NCBI GenBank assembly: GCA_016209035.1
Contig: JACQWX010000083.1
Coordinates: forward strand, 1 to 47,901
Source: Elusimicrobiota bacterium
Lineage (GTDB): Bacteria; Elusimicrobiota; Elusimicrobia; UBA1565; UBA9628
Length of the DNA: 47,901 nucleotides
Direction of reading: 5' to 3'
Shown here: positions 33,381 through 41,287 of the stretch, one piece after another
Layout: the number at the start of each line of letters is the position of its first letter
Numbering within the stretch: position 1 is the first letter of the stretch
Notes under the pieces: model-generated
What the model saw: the letters and a program-made list of their open reading frames with translations, nothing else
What the model was told of the DNA's origin: nothing
Database searches by the model: none
Program-made: the position numbers and the translations under genes

Positions 33381-35082
33381 GACGAGGCTCCTCCCGTGGC
33401 TGGTCGCGGCCGCGGCGTTCCTGGCCTTCGTCCCCGCGCTGGAGAGCCTTTTCGTGAACTGGGACGACCGGGCCAACTTCCTGGACAACCCCGAGTTCCA
33501 GAAGCTGGGCTTGGGCGAGCTGCGCTGGATGTTCTCGACTTTCCATCTGGCGCACTATCAGCCCGTGACGTGGCTCACCTGGGGGCTCGACAAGGCGGTG
33601 TGGGGGACGAACCCTTTCGGTTACCACCTGACGAACCTCCTCCTGCACTGCGCCGCCGCCTTCCTCTTCTGCGTGCTCGCGCGCAGGACCCTCGACAAGA
33701 CCTTGCCCGAGAGCGTCGAGTTCCATCCCTTTGCCGCGGCCTTAGCCGCGCTCCTCTTCGCCGTCCACCCCCTGCGGGTCGAGGCCGTGGCCTGGGCCAC
33801 GGAGAGGCGCGAGCTCCTCTCCTCCCTCCTGTACCTCGGCGCGGTCGCGGTCTACCTCCGGATCCATTGGGCCGAAGAGGGGGAATCCCGCCCCGGCATC
33901 CGCTGGGTCTGGGTCCTGGCGGCCCTGGCCATGCTCTCCAACGTCCGCACCGTGTCCCTTCCCTTGGCCCTCATCCTGCTGGACTACCACCCGTTGGGCA
34001 GGTTCTCGGGCGGCAGAGGCCTGCGTGATCCCGCTGTCTGGAGGGAGAAGATCCCGTTCTTCCTCATGGCCTTGGCCGCGGGAGTCGTCGGCCTGATGGC
34101 TCAGGCCGCGACCTCCACCCTGATCCCGGTGGGCAAGGCCGGGCTCTCATCAAGGCTGGCTCAGTCGTGCTTCGGCGTGGGCTTCTACCTCTGGAAGACC
34201 TTGGCCCCTTCGGGACTCGCCAGCTGGTACGGTGATTCCTACTCGGACCAGCGCGCCTGGGTGGCGGCGCTGGGAGGGCTGGCCGCGGTCGCTTTGACCG
34301 CGGGTCTGGCCGCTTCAACCGCCGGGCGTCGCCCTCTCGCCGGCCGGGCGATGCTGGCCGCCTGGTCGTGGTATCTGATCACCTTGTTCCCGACGCTAGG
34401 CATCGTGAAGTCCGGACGGCAGATCGTGGCCGACCGCTACAGCTACCTCCCCTGTCTGGCGCTGGCCTTGCTCGCGGCGGCGGGGCTCTCCAGGCTCTGG
34501 ACCCTGGCCCGGGCGGGCCGCATCCGCCGTCCGGTCTTCGCCGCGGCCGCGGCCTCGGGCGTCGCGTGCCTGACCTGCTTGGGAGGCGCGACCTGGCGGC
34601 AATGCCGCGTCTGGAACGATTCCGTGAGCCTTTGGTCCAGGGCGCAGCGCATCGACCCCAGTTCCGTCTTCGTCCGCACCAACCTCGGCATCGCTCTGCT
34701 CCAGTCCGGGCAGTTCGCGCCCGCGGTCGAGGCTTTCGAAGCCATCAAGGAGGATGCCGTCGGGGGGATGGACCCGGACTCGGGACGGGCGTTCTTCAGC
34801 TTCGTCGGGTCCCTGACCGCCATTGCGCACAACAACCTGGGCCTCGCGCTGTTTAGCGCCGGCAAGGCCGCGGAGGCCGTCGCCGAGTTCGAGAAGGCCG
34901 TCAGCAGGGCGCCGGATTTCCTGGACGCCCGCCTCAACCTGGCCTCCGCGCTGGCCAAGGCCGGCAGGACGGAGGCGGCGGCGGCGCACTTCGAGGCCGT
35001 CAACCGCGCGGCGCCGGGCGATCCAAGGGCGGTCCGAGGCCTGAAGGGACTTCGGGGGCGCGGTCGAGGGCGGAGCCCCTAG
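33307..35082 (+). CDS. TMTC-like membrane glycosyltransferase with C-terminal TPRs (591 aa)
   Basis: After about 25 residues contributed by the palindromic element comes a multi-spanning GT-C-type membrane domain. It has FVNWDDRANFLDNPEF (acidic pair after the first helix), YQPVTWLTWGLDKAVWGTNPFGYHLTNLLLH and LFAVHPLRVEAVAWATERRELLSSL, then about nine further helices. These strings are typical of bacterial relatives of TMTC O-mannosyltransferases. Residues about 455-575 hold TPR motifs (NLGIALLQSGQFAPAVEAFEAI, NNLGLALFSAGKAAEAVAEFEKAV). It probably moves a sugar from a lipid carrier to a periplasmic target. It lies 1 nt before a GT9 gene in the envelope cluster. The acceptor is unknown. Confidence 0.85.
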   Translation: MPGLAPASDPNSKPGAWAESKPGVWTRLLPWLVAAAAFLAFVPALESLFVNWDDRANFLDNPEFQKLGLGELRWMFSTFHLAHYQPVTWLTWGLDKAVWGTNPFGYHLTNLLLHCAAAFLFCVLARRTLDKTLPESVEFHPFAAALAALLFAVHPLRVEAVAWATERRELLSSLLYLGAVAVYLRIHWAEEGESRPGIRWVWVLAALAMLSNVRTVSLPLALILLDYHPLGRFSGGRGLRDPAVWREKIPFFLMALAAGVVGLMAQAATSTLIPVGKAGLSSRLAQSCFGVGFYLWKTLAPSGLASWYGDSYSDQRAWVAALGGLAAVALTAGLAASTAGRRPLAGRAMLAAWSWYLITLFPTLGIVKSGRQIVADRYSYLPCLALALLAAAGLSRLWTLARAGRIRRPVFAAAAASGVACLTCLGGATWRQCRVWNDSVSLWSRAQRIDPSSVFVRTNLGIALLQSGQFAPAVEAFEAIKEDAVGGMDPDSGRAFFSFVGSLTAIAHNNLGLALFSAGKAAEAVAEFEKAVSRAPDFLDARLNLASALAKAGRTEAAAAHFEAVNRAAPGDPRAVRGLKGLRGRGRGRSP

Positions 35083-35083
35083 C

Positions 35084-36613
35084 ATGCCCAACAGTATCCT
35101 GGTCATCCGCCTTTCTTCCCTTGGGGACGTCGTTTTGACCGCTCCGGTGTTCCGGAGCCTCAAGGCTGCGTGGCCGGATTGCCGGATCAGCGTCCTGGTG
35201 AAGCCCCAGTTCGCCGGCGCCCTCAGGGGCAACCCCCACATCTCGGAGATCATCCCCTTCCGAGGCCTGCGCGACGCCGTGTCGACCATCAGGGCCCGGG
35301 GATTCACGCACCTGCTCGACCTGCACGCTACGGCGAGGTCCTTCCTCATCCGACGCTTGAGCGCCGTCCCCGCCGTCTCGGTCTATCGCAAGGACGCCCT
35401 GGCGCGCAGGCTCTTCGTCTCCTTCGGCCTTCGCTCGCCGGCCCTGGAGAAGCATACCATCGAGCGCTACCTCGAGGCCTTGGCTCCCTGGGGCGTGCGC
35501 TCGCATGACCTGACCTTGGAGTTCGGGGACTACGGAGAGGCCGATCCTCGGCCGGAGGGCCCGGGGGTCGAGGGTCCCACGGCGCGCGTCCTTGTCATCC
35601 AGACCGCCTTCCTCGGCGATTGCCTCCTGACCCTGCCGCTCCTGCGCGAGCTCAAGGCCCTCTTCCCTGAGGCGCGCGTCACGGTCATGACGACGGAGCG
35701 CACTGAAGAGGTCTTTTCAGGGATGGGCTGGGTGGATGCGGTGGTCGTGGACCGCAAGCGCACGGAGCATGCCGGGCTATCTGGCGCCTTGGCGATGGCG
35801 CGCCTCGTCCGGTCGAAGGCCTTCGACTGCGCCATCATCCCCCATAGGTCGTTCCGCAGCGCCTTCGTGGCTTGGGCTGCGGGCATCCCGGAGCGCATCG
35901 GCTTCTCCACGAGCGCCGGCAGCTTCCTCCTGACCCGGCGCGTCCCGTTCGCCTGGCGCATGCACGACTTGGAGCGCAACCTGGCCCTGCTCAAGCCCTT
36001 AAAGGCCGGCCTGAAGCTCCGCTGCGACGAGTCGCTCTATCTGCAGCCCGGCGGGACCGACGGCGTCGACCGCCGGTTGGAGGCTTCAGGCATAGCCGCC
36101 GGAGACTCCGTGGCGGCCGTCCATCCGGGCTCGACCTGGCCGACCAAGCGCTGGTTCGAGGCCAGGTTCCGAGACCTGTGCAAGAGGCTCGTCGCGGACG
36201 GCCTCAAGGTGGTTTTGGTCGGTGGGCGCTCCGACCGGGAGCTTTGCGCCCGGCTCGCCTCCGGGTCAGGCGCTTCGGACCTCTCCGGCGGAACGCTTGC
36301 GGAGCTCAAGGGCCTCATGGGGCGGCTCTCGCTCTTCGTGACCAACGACTCGGGGCCCATGCACGTGGCCGCCGCGTCCGGCGTCCCTACCCTGGCCATC
36401 TTCGGCCCCACCACGCGCGAGTTGGGGTTCTTCCCCTATGGCCCGGGCCATCGCGTGATGGAGGCGGACCTCGCTTGCCGTCCTTGCGCCCTGCACGGCG
36501 GCCGGTCCTGCCCTGAAGGCCACTTCCTGTGCATGGGCCTCATCACGACGGACGCGGTCTACCAGGCGGCCAAGCAGATGACGTCCGGCAAGGGCCCTGG
36601 CCTTCCAGGATAA
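35084..36613 (+). CDS. GT9 heptosyltransferase-family protein with duplicated N-terminal domain (509 aa)
   Basis: Residues 5-150 form a GT9 N-terminal Rossmann half (ILVIRLSSLGDVVLTAPVFRSL, DLHATARSFLIRR). A short linker follows and then, from about residue 168, a complete GT9 enzyme. Its N-half has VLVIQTAFLGDCLLTLPLL and IPHRSFRSAFVAWAAGIPERIGF; its C-half has AVHPGSTWPTKRWFEARF, VTNDSGPMHVAAASGVPTLAIFGPT and LACRPCALHGGRSCPEGHFLCM. GT9 enzymes transfer ADP-heptose to the LPS inner core. The usual length is about 350, so this one carries about 1.5 copies. The extra half lacks the donor-binding domain and may be structural. It is followed by a convergent transporter gene. Confidence 0.9.
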   Translation: MPNSILVIRLSSLGDVVLTAPVFRSLKAAWPDCRISVLVKPQFAGALRGNPHISEIIPFRGLRDAVSTIRARGFTHLLDLHATARSFLIRRLSAVPAVSVYRKDALARRLFVSFGLRSPALEKHTIERYLEALAPWGVRSHDLTLEFGDYGEADPRPEGPGVEGPTARVLVIQTAFLGDCLLTLPLLRELKALFPEARVTVMTTERTEEVFSGMGWVDAVVVDRKRTEHAGLSGALAMARLVRSKAFDCAIIPHRSFRSAFVAWAAGIPERIGFSTSAGSFLLTRRVPFAWRMHDLERNLALLKPLKAGLKLRCDESLYLQPGGTDGVDRRLEASGIAAGDSVAAVHPGSTWPTKRWFEARFRDLCKRLVADGLKVVLVGGRSDRELCARLASGSGASDLSGGTLAELKGLMGRLSLFVTNDSGPMHVAAASGVPTLAIFGPTTRELGFFPYGPGHRVMEADLACRPCALHGGRSCPEGHFLCMGLITTDAVYQAAKQMTSGKGPGLPG

Positions 36614-36659
36614 TTGGAGGGCCAGGTCCCCGGAGGCGCAGGGCGTTCTCGGCTGAGCG

Positions 36660-38306
36660 CTACTTCGTGTTCTCCGCGGCGACGCGCTGATAGGCCGAAT
36701 CCAGATAGACCTTGCGCAGGAACACGGCCCCGAAGAAGGACATCAGCGCGCTGCTGATGAAGTCGAGCCCCCAGGTGTGGAAGGTCAAGACCAGCAGGAG
36801 CGCGCCGACCACGACAGCGGCGTAGTCGACCTTCTTGAGGGACCCGGGGCCCAGGACGGCGTAGTGCTCGGGCCCGACCATGATCTCCGTCACGTCCTCG
36901 GTGGCGGCGGTCTCGCGCTGGTCCGGCAGCATGTGCGAGGCCGTGAAGCTCAGGAGGTAGGCGGCCGAGCCGACGAGGATGAGCATGGCGACGGACATCT
37001 CGGCTCCGGCCGCGGCCGGGATGCCGAAGATGCCCTGTTGCAGCCGGCGCATGAACCCGTACTCCAGGCCGTGGGTGTAGAGCCAGGCCCCCGAGGCGTA
37101 GGAGAAGGAATAGGCCAGGTTCGCCACGGACATGAAGCCGGCGAACAAAGACCCCGCAGCCGAAGCCGGGATCACCGCGCCGACCAGGCTGAAGGTGCTC
37201 ATGCGGGTGAATCCCACGAAGACGGAGAGCACCACGTTGTAGAGGCACATGAAGCCCAGCCGAACCTGCAGCTTGGACAGGAAGGGCAGCCGGCCGCCGA
37301 GCGAATCGGTGATCCTGGTGAACCAGGGCTCGACCGTCAGGTACTGGGTCAGATTGGCCAGGATGCTCAAGACGATGACGATCTGGAAGACGCGCTTCAA
37401 GCCCCAGCGGTCTTGCCAGCGCACGCCGTACTTGGCGAACAGGAGGACCCCCACGAAATAGCCGAAGTACGCGACCCCGTCAGAGATGCCGATCTGGGTC
37501 TGGGTGAACTTGAGCGTCTCGATCATGTAGTTGGTCCACAGCGCGCCCATGGCGGGCTGGAAGTGGAACAGGAAATAGAAGACGATGATCCACATGACCG
37601 GTCCGGTGTTGAGGCCGTTCCAGAAATTGCCGACCGATTCCTTGAGCGGGATGGTGGCCGCCCGGTCCTTGGGGAGGAAGAGCACGACGATGAGGACCGC
37701 CAGCGGCACCGTTGCCAGGCCGATCATCAGCCATTTGAACGGGGTGTTGTCCGCGATCCAGCCGCCGGAAACGGACGCGAAGACGCTCGTGCCGTAGATG
37801 GCCGCCCAGCAGATGGCCTGGTTGAGGCCCACGGTGGTGGATTTGGACTGCCCGGAGGCCTTGGCCTCGGAGTCCCCCTCGACCACGGTGGCGCGGTCCA
37901 CGCAGACGTCCGTGGCCGCCAGGAACACGGAGAAGACGAACATGTACCAGAAGAAGACGTTGACATCGATGTCCGCGACCGGGGCAAGGAGGTAGAAGAG
38001 CACGGAGGAGGCCAGCAGGAAGGTGAGGATGACCTTGGTCTTGCCGTAGGCGTCGATCAGGAACCCCAGGACCGGCTTGAAGCTCCAGGCCAGGTAGGAC
38101 CGTGAGAACAGGTTCTGGGCAGCGGCCTCGTTGAGCTTGTAGTCCACGGTGAAATGCTTGAAAAACGGCTGATAGGTGATGCCTTGGAACGGGTTGGCGA
38201 TCCCTTGCAGGACGTATTCCATGGCGAAGACGACCTTGATGGGATTCATGCCCAGGAAGTAGAAACTACCATTTTTGCGGCGAGCTGAAGCATCCGCTGT
38301 CGGCAT
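36660..38306 (-). CDS. Folate/biopterin-transporter (BT1)-like MFS protein (548 aa)
   Basis: About 12 membrane helices. The N-terminal YVLQGIANPFQGITYQPFFKHF and FSRSYLAWSFKPVLGFLIDAYG match the BT1/folate-biopterin transporter pattern (a DxxG-like loop with K-P-x-x-G). It also has FLAATDVCVDRATVVEGDSEAKASGQSKS, a typical cytoplasmic loop of that family, and NNP-like segments in the second half. It probably imports a pteridine, folate or another small organic anion. The start at 38306 is preferred because TATCAT lies 10 nt upstream; ATG 38249 (MNPIKVVFAMEYV) is an alternative. It is the only minus-strand gene between 26.7 and 47.9 kb. The substrate cannot be told from sequence. Confidence 0.82.
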   Translation of the reverse strand: MPTADASARRKNGSFYFLGMNPIKVVFAMEYVLQGIANPFQGITYQPFFKHFTVDYKLNEAAAQNLFSRSYLAWSFKPVLGFLIDAYGKTKVILTFLLASSVLFYLLAPVADIDVNVFFWYMFVFSVFLAATDVCVDRATVVEGDSEAKASGQSKSTTVGLNQAICWAAIYGTSVFASVSGGWIADNTPFKWLMIGLATVPLAVLIVVLFLPKDRAATIPLKESVGNFWNGLNTGPVMWIIVFYFLFHFQPAMGALWTNYMIETLKFTQTQIGISDGVAYFGYFVGVLLFAKYGVRWQDRWGLKRVFQIVIVLSILANLTQYLTVEPWFTRITDSLGGRLPFLSKLQVRLGFMCLYNVVLSVFVGFTRMSTFSLVGAVIPASAAGSLFAGFMSVANLAYSFSYASGAWLYTHGLEYGFMRRLQQGIFGIPAAAGAEMSVAMLILVGSAAYLLSFTASHMLPDQRETAATEDVTEIMVGPEHYAVLGPGSLKKVDYAAVVVGALLLVLTFHTWGLDFISSALMSFFGAVFLRKVYLDSAYQRVAAENTK

Positions 38307-38316
38307 GCCGCCCGAA

Positions 38317-38326
38317 ATGATAAAAT
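38317..38326. promoter_or_regulatory. Overlapping divergent -10 boxes (transporter / GT4)
   Basis: ATGATAAAAT reads TAAAAT on the plus strand, 7 nt before ATG 38334, and TATCAT on the minus strand, 10 nt before the transporter start at 38306. The arrangement repeats that at 26692-26699. Confidence 0.45.
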
Positions 38327-38333
38327 CAAAAAG

Positions 38334-39383
38334 ATGCGCATCCTCCACATCGAGGACGAGGCCTGGGATTCGGGCATCGCCCATTACGCCCTGACCCTGG
38401 CCGCGGCCTTGAAGTCCCGCGGCCATGACGTGCATTTCTGGGGCAGGGAGGGCTCGGTCCCGTGCGTCAAAGCCCGGGAGCTGGGCCTTGCCGTGGCCGA
38501 GGTCACCCGGCCATGGCTGCGCCTGCCGCATCTGCGGTCGCAGGTCAAGGCCTTGGGCTTCGAGGTCATCAACAGCCACACAGGCTCATCCCATTCCCTG
38601 GCCGCGGCCTCGGCCGCGGGCCTGGGAGTGCCGGTCGTCAGGACCCGGGGGGATGCCCGGCCTCCGGCGACCAACACCCTGGCCAGGGCGTTGGCGAAGC
38701 GTACCGCCGTCTTCATCGCGGCGAATTCGGTCATCAAGTCTCAGATCGAGCGGACCTATCCACGAGCCAGGGTCGAGCTCGTCTTCCAGGGGCTGCCTTC
38801 CCCGCGGCCGGTCCCCCTCCCGGACGAGCTCTCCGCGGGCATCGTGGGCAGGCTCGACGCCGTCAAGGGGCATGAGGACCTCATCGAGGCCGCCTCCATC
38901 GTCGTGCGGCAGTTCCCGTCGGCGCGTTTCTACGCGGCCGGGGCGGGCACGGCGGAGAGGGACGTCCGACTCCGGGATATGACCTCCCAGCGGGGGCTCG
39001 ACGGCGCCTTCGAATTCCTGGGCTTCGTCCCGGCCGTAGAGGATTTCATCGCCCGGTGCCGCGTCGGGGTCGTGGCCTCGCGGGATTCGGAGGCCGTCTC
39101 GAGAGCGGGGCTCGAATGGATGTCCCACGGCCGGCCGCTGGTGGCGACCCGGGTGGGCTGCCTGCCCGACATCGTCGAAGACGGGGTCACGGGGCGCCTG
39201 GTGCCCCCGGGCGAGCCCGAGAGCCTCGCCCGGGCCGTGGCGTCCCTTCTCAAGGAGCCCGGCCGCGCCGCCGCCATGGGACGCAAGGCCCGCGAGAGGT
39301 TCCAAGCGCGGTTCTGCCTGGACCGGTTCGCGGGCGACACGGAGAGTATCTATCTTGACCTCCTGCACCGTCTACCATCTTGA
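38334..39383 (+). CDS. GT4-family glycosyltransferase (349 aa)
   Basis: GT-B fold. The N-terminal ILHIEDEAWDSGIAHYALTLAAALKSRGHDVHFWG is followed by INSHTGSSHSLAA. The C-terminal donor domain has SAGIVGRLDAVKGHEDLIEAA, FYAAGAGTAERDVRLRD, FLGFVPAVEDFIARCRVGVVAS and the EX7E-like stretch SEAVSRAGLEWMSHGRPLVATRVGCLPDIVEDG. It would add a sugar from a nucleotide donor to an LPS or other envelope glycan. It is the first gene of a chain of overlapping plus-strand genes and overlaps the next GT4 by 29 nt. The sugar is unknown. Confidence 0.92.
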   Translation: MRILHIEDEAWDSGIAHYALTLAAALKSRGHDVHFWGREGSVPCVKARELGLAVAEVTRPWLRLPHLRSQVKALGFEVINSHTGSSHSLAAASAAGLGVPVVRTRGDARPPATNTLARALAKRTAVFIAANSVIKSQIERTYPRARVELVFQGLPSPRPVPLPDELSAGIVGRLDAVKGHEDLIEAASIVVRQFPSARFYAAGAGTAERDVRLRDMTSQRGLDGAFEFLGFVPAVEDFIARCRVGVVASRDSEAVSRAGLEWMSHGRPLVATRVGCLPDIVEDGVTGRLVPPGEPESLARAVASLLKEPGRAAAMGRKARERFQARFCLDRFAGDTESIYLDLLHRLPS

Positions 39384-40494
39384 CGGCGAGCGCACCCTCC
39401 GGGGCGGGGAGCGCCAGCTCCTCTACCTGGCCGCCGCCCTCGAGCGCCGCGGCCATCGGAACGTCGTGGTCTGCAGGAAAGGCTCGCTCCTGGACGCCGA
39501 GGCGTCCCGGCTGGGATTGAAGACCGCCCATCTGCCCTTCCTGACCGAATGGGACCCCTTGAGCGCGATGATGCTGCGCATCATGGCCGGACGTTCCGTG
39601 AACCCGGTCGTGCACAGCCATACCGCCCACACGGCCGCGCTGGCGGCCTTGGCTTGCGGCCGGGCCATCCCCAGGGTCGCCCATCGGCGGGTCGATTTCG
39701 AGCTCCATGGCGCGGCGAGCCGGTCCATGAAATACGACCAGGCCGGCGCGGTGGTGGCGGTGTCGCAGGCCGTCAAAGGCGTCCTCACTGGCTGCGGCAT
39801 GGAGGCCGCCAGGATCGCGGTCGTTCCGGACGCGGTCCCGTTCGGCCGCCAGGAGTGCGCGTGGGCCGGCCTGGCCGGGCACGGCCTCTCCCCGGCCACC
39901 CCGGAGTCCCGCGCGAGCGAGCGCTCCCGGATCGCCGCGAAGTTCGGCGTCGAGCCGGAGTCGCCCTGGGTCGGCAACCTCGCGGCCCTGGTCCCGCACA
40001 AGGACCACGACACCTTGGTCGCGGCCGCGTACATTGCTGCCAGAAAGCGGCCTGACCTGAGGTTCCTCATCGCGGGGGACGGCCCACTTGCGGAGTCCCT
40101 GACGGGCCAGATCGAGCGCATGGACCTGCGGGGCAAGGTCCGGCTCCTGGGGCGGGTGGAGGACGGCCCGGCCTTCCTGAGGTCGCTTGACGTGCTGGCG
40201 CATTCCTCGTGGGGCGAGGGCATGGGCAGCGTCCTTCTGGAGGCCTCGGCGTGCCGGATCCCCATCGCCGCCACCACGGCAGGCGGCATCCCCGAGTTGG
40301 TCGAAGACGGCCGCACGGGCCTGCTGGTCCCGCCCAGGGACCCGGAAGCCCTGGCCGGCGCGGTCCTCAGGCTGGTTGGTGACCGGGGCCTGGCCGCGGC
40401 GCTCGCCACGGCCGCGTCCGCGAGGGTCCCGCAGTTCTCGATGACGGCCATGGCGGAGAAGATGGAAGCCATCTATGGACGGATCGCGCGATAA
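39355..40494 (+). CDS. GT4-family glycosyltransferase (379 aa)
   Basis: It starts at TTG 39355 (MTSCTVYHLDGERTLRGGERQL), inside the preceding gene; the GGERQL loop is the conserved donor-site glycine motif, so the start must be at or before this point. The donor domain shows GNLAALVPHKDHDTLVAAA, FLIAGDGPLAESL, LLGRVEDGPAFLRSLDVLAHSSWGEGMGSVLLEASACRIPIAATTAGGIPELV and LLVPPRDPEALAGAV. A second GT4 next to the first suggests successive addition of core or O-chain sugars. It overlaps the GT2 gene by 20 nt. Confidence 0.92.
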   Translation: MTSCTVYHLDGERTLRGGERQLLYLAAALERRGHRNVVVCRKGSLLDAEASRLGLKTAHLPFLTEWDPLSAMMLRIMAGRSVNPVVHSHTAHTAALAALACGRAIPRVAHRRVDFELHGAASRSMKYDQAGAVVAVSQAVKGVLTGCGMEAARIAVVPDAVPFGRQECAWAGLAGHGLSPATPESRASERSRIAAKFGVEPESPWVGNLAALVPHKDHDTLVAAAYIAARKRPDLRFLIAGDGPLAESLTGQIERMDLRGKVRLLGRVEDGPAFLRSLDVLAHSSWGEGMGSVLLEASACRIPIAATTAGGIPELVEDGRTGLLVPPRDPEALAGAVLRLVGDRGLAAALATAASARVPQFSMTAMAEKMEAIYGRIAR

Positions 40495-41287
40495 GGCTCC
40501 GGCGGCGGGCGGTTCCGGCGTCCCGGGCGGGCTCTCCGTCTTCATCATCGCCCGCGACGAGGAGGTCGACCTTCCCGGCGCGCTCGAAAGCGTCCGGGGC
40601 CTGGCCGACGAGGTCGTGGTGCTCCTGGCCGACGACTCGACCGACCGCACCGGCGAAATCGCCCGCGCCGCCGGAGCCGAGGTCGCTGTCCGCAGGTTCG
40701 ACGACTACGCCCGCCACAAGGCTGCCGCCCTCGAGATGGCGAAGCGCGAGTGGGCGCTATCGATCGACGCGGACGAGAGAATCTCGCCCGGCTTGCGGGC
40801 CGAAATCCCGGCAGTTCTGTCGCAAGCCGGGCGTGAGGTTGCCGGTTATGAGATCCCTTTCTCCATCCATTTCATGGGCCGCCGTCTGAGGTTCGGGGGT
40901 TTGGGCAGCGAGCGCCATCTGCGCCTCTTCCGCCGCGCGCGGGGCCGGTTCGTCGGCGGAGCCTTGCATGAAGAGATCGTCGTCGATGGGCCGGTCTCGA
41001 AGCTTGGCCGGCCCATCGAGCATTACCCGTACCGGGACTTGTCCGACTACCTCGGCAAGCTCGACCGCTACACCACTCTGGCGGCGGCTAAGCGCTTCGA
41101 ACGAGGCAAGCGCATGCGGTCCTGGCACCATCTCGTCCTGCCGGCCGAGTTCTTCATGAGGGCCGTGGCCAAGCTGGGAGTCCTCGACGGGAGGCCAGGC
41201 GTAGTGTGGGCGGGGCTCGCGGCGTTCCATAGCTGGTTGAAATACATGAAGCTTGGGGAGATGGAGAAGGAGAAACAGCCTTCATGA
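40475..41287 (+). CDS. WaaE/KdtX-like GT2 glycosyltransferase (270 aa)
   Basis: GT-A fold with LSVFIIARDEEVDLPGALESV, VVVLLADDSTDRTGEIARAAGAEV, HKAAALEMAKREWALSIDADERISP (the DxD) and FSIHFMGRRLRFGG..ERHLRLFRR. Then come HEEIVVDG and HYPYRDLSDYLGKLDRYTTLAA, the usual pattern of LPS-core beta-glucosyltransferases of the WaaE type. It would act at the cytoplasmic face of the inner membrane. Two perfect inverted repeats (12 and 13 bp) lie inside the gene without altering conserved positions. Its stop overlaps the deacetylase ATG (ATGA). Confidence 0.92.
   Translation: MDGSRDKAPAAGGSGVPGGLSVFIIARDEEVDLPGALESVRGLADEVVVLLADDSTDRTGEIARAAGAEVAVRRFDDYARHKAAALEMAKREWALSIDADERISPGLRAEIPAVLSQAGREVAGYEIPFSIHFMGRRLRFGGLGSERHLRLFRRARGRFVGGALHEEIVVDGPVSKLGRPIEHYPYRDLSDYLGKLDRYTTLAAAKRFERGKRMRSWHHLVLPAEFFMRAVAKLGVLDGRPGVVWAGLAAFHSWLKYMKLGEMEKEKQPS
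40785..40833. repeat. Perfect 13-bp inverted repeat inside the GT2 gene
   Basis: Arms CGCCCGGCTTGCG (40785-40797) and CGCAAGCCGGGCG (40821-40833) flank a 23-nt loop. It covers codons just after the DxD motif (SPGLRAEIPAVLSQAGRE). Confidence 0.85.
40983..41019. repeat. Perfect 12-bp inverted repeat inside the GT2 gene
   Basis: Arms TCGATGGGCCGG (40983-40994) and CCGGCCCATCGA (41008-41019) with a 13-nt loop. The coding segment (VDGPVSKLGRPIEHYP) is conserved for the family. Confidence 0.85.

Noticed and set aside
36777-38105. 442-codon plus-strand frame opposite the BT1-like transporter
   Set aside because: Asp/Glu/Gln/His-rich shadow of membrane-helix codons; no recognisable domain.
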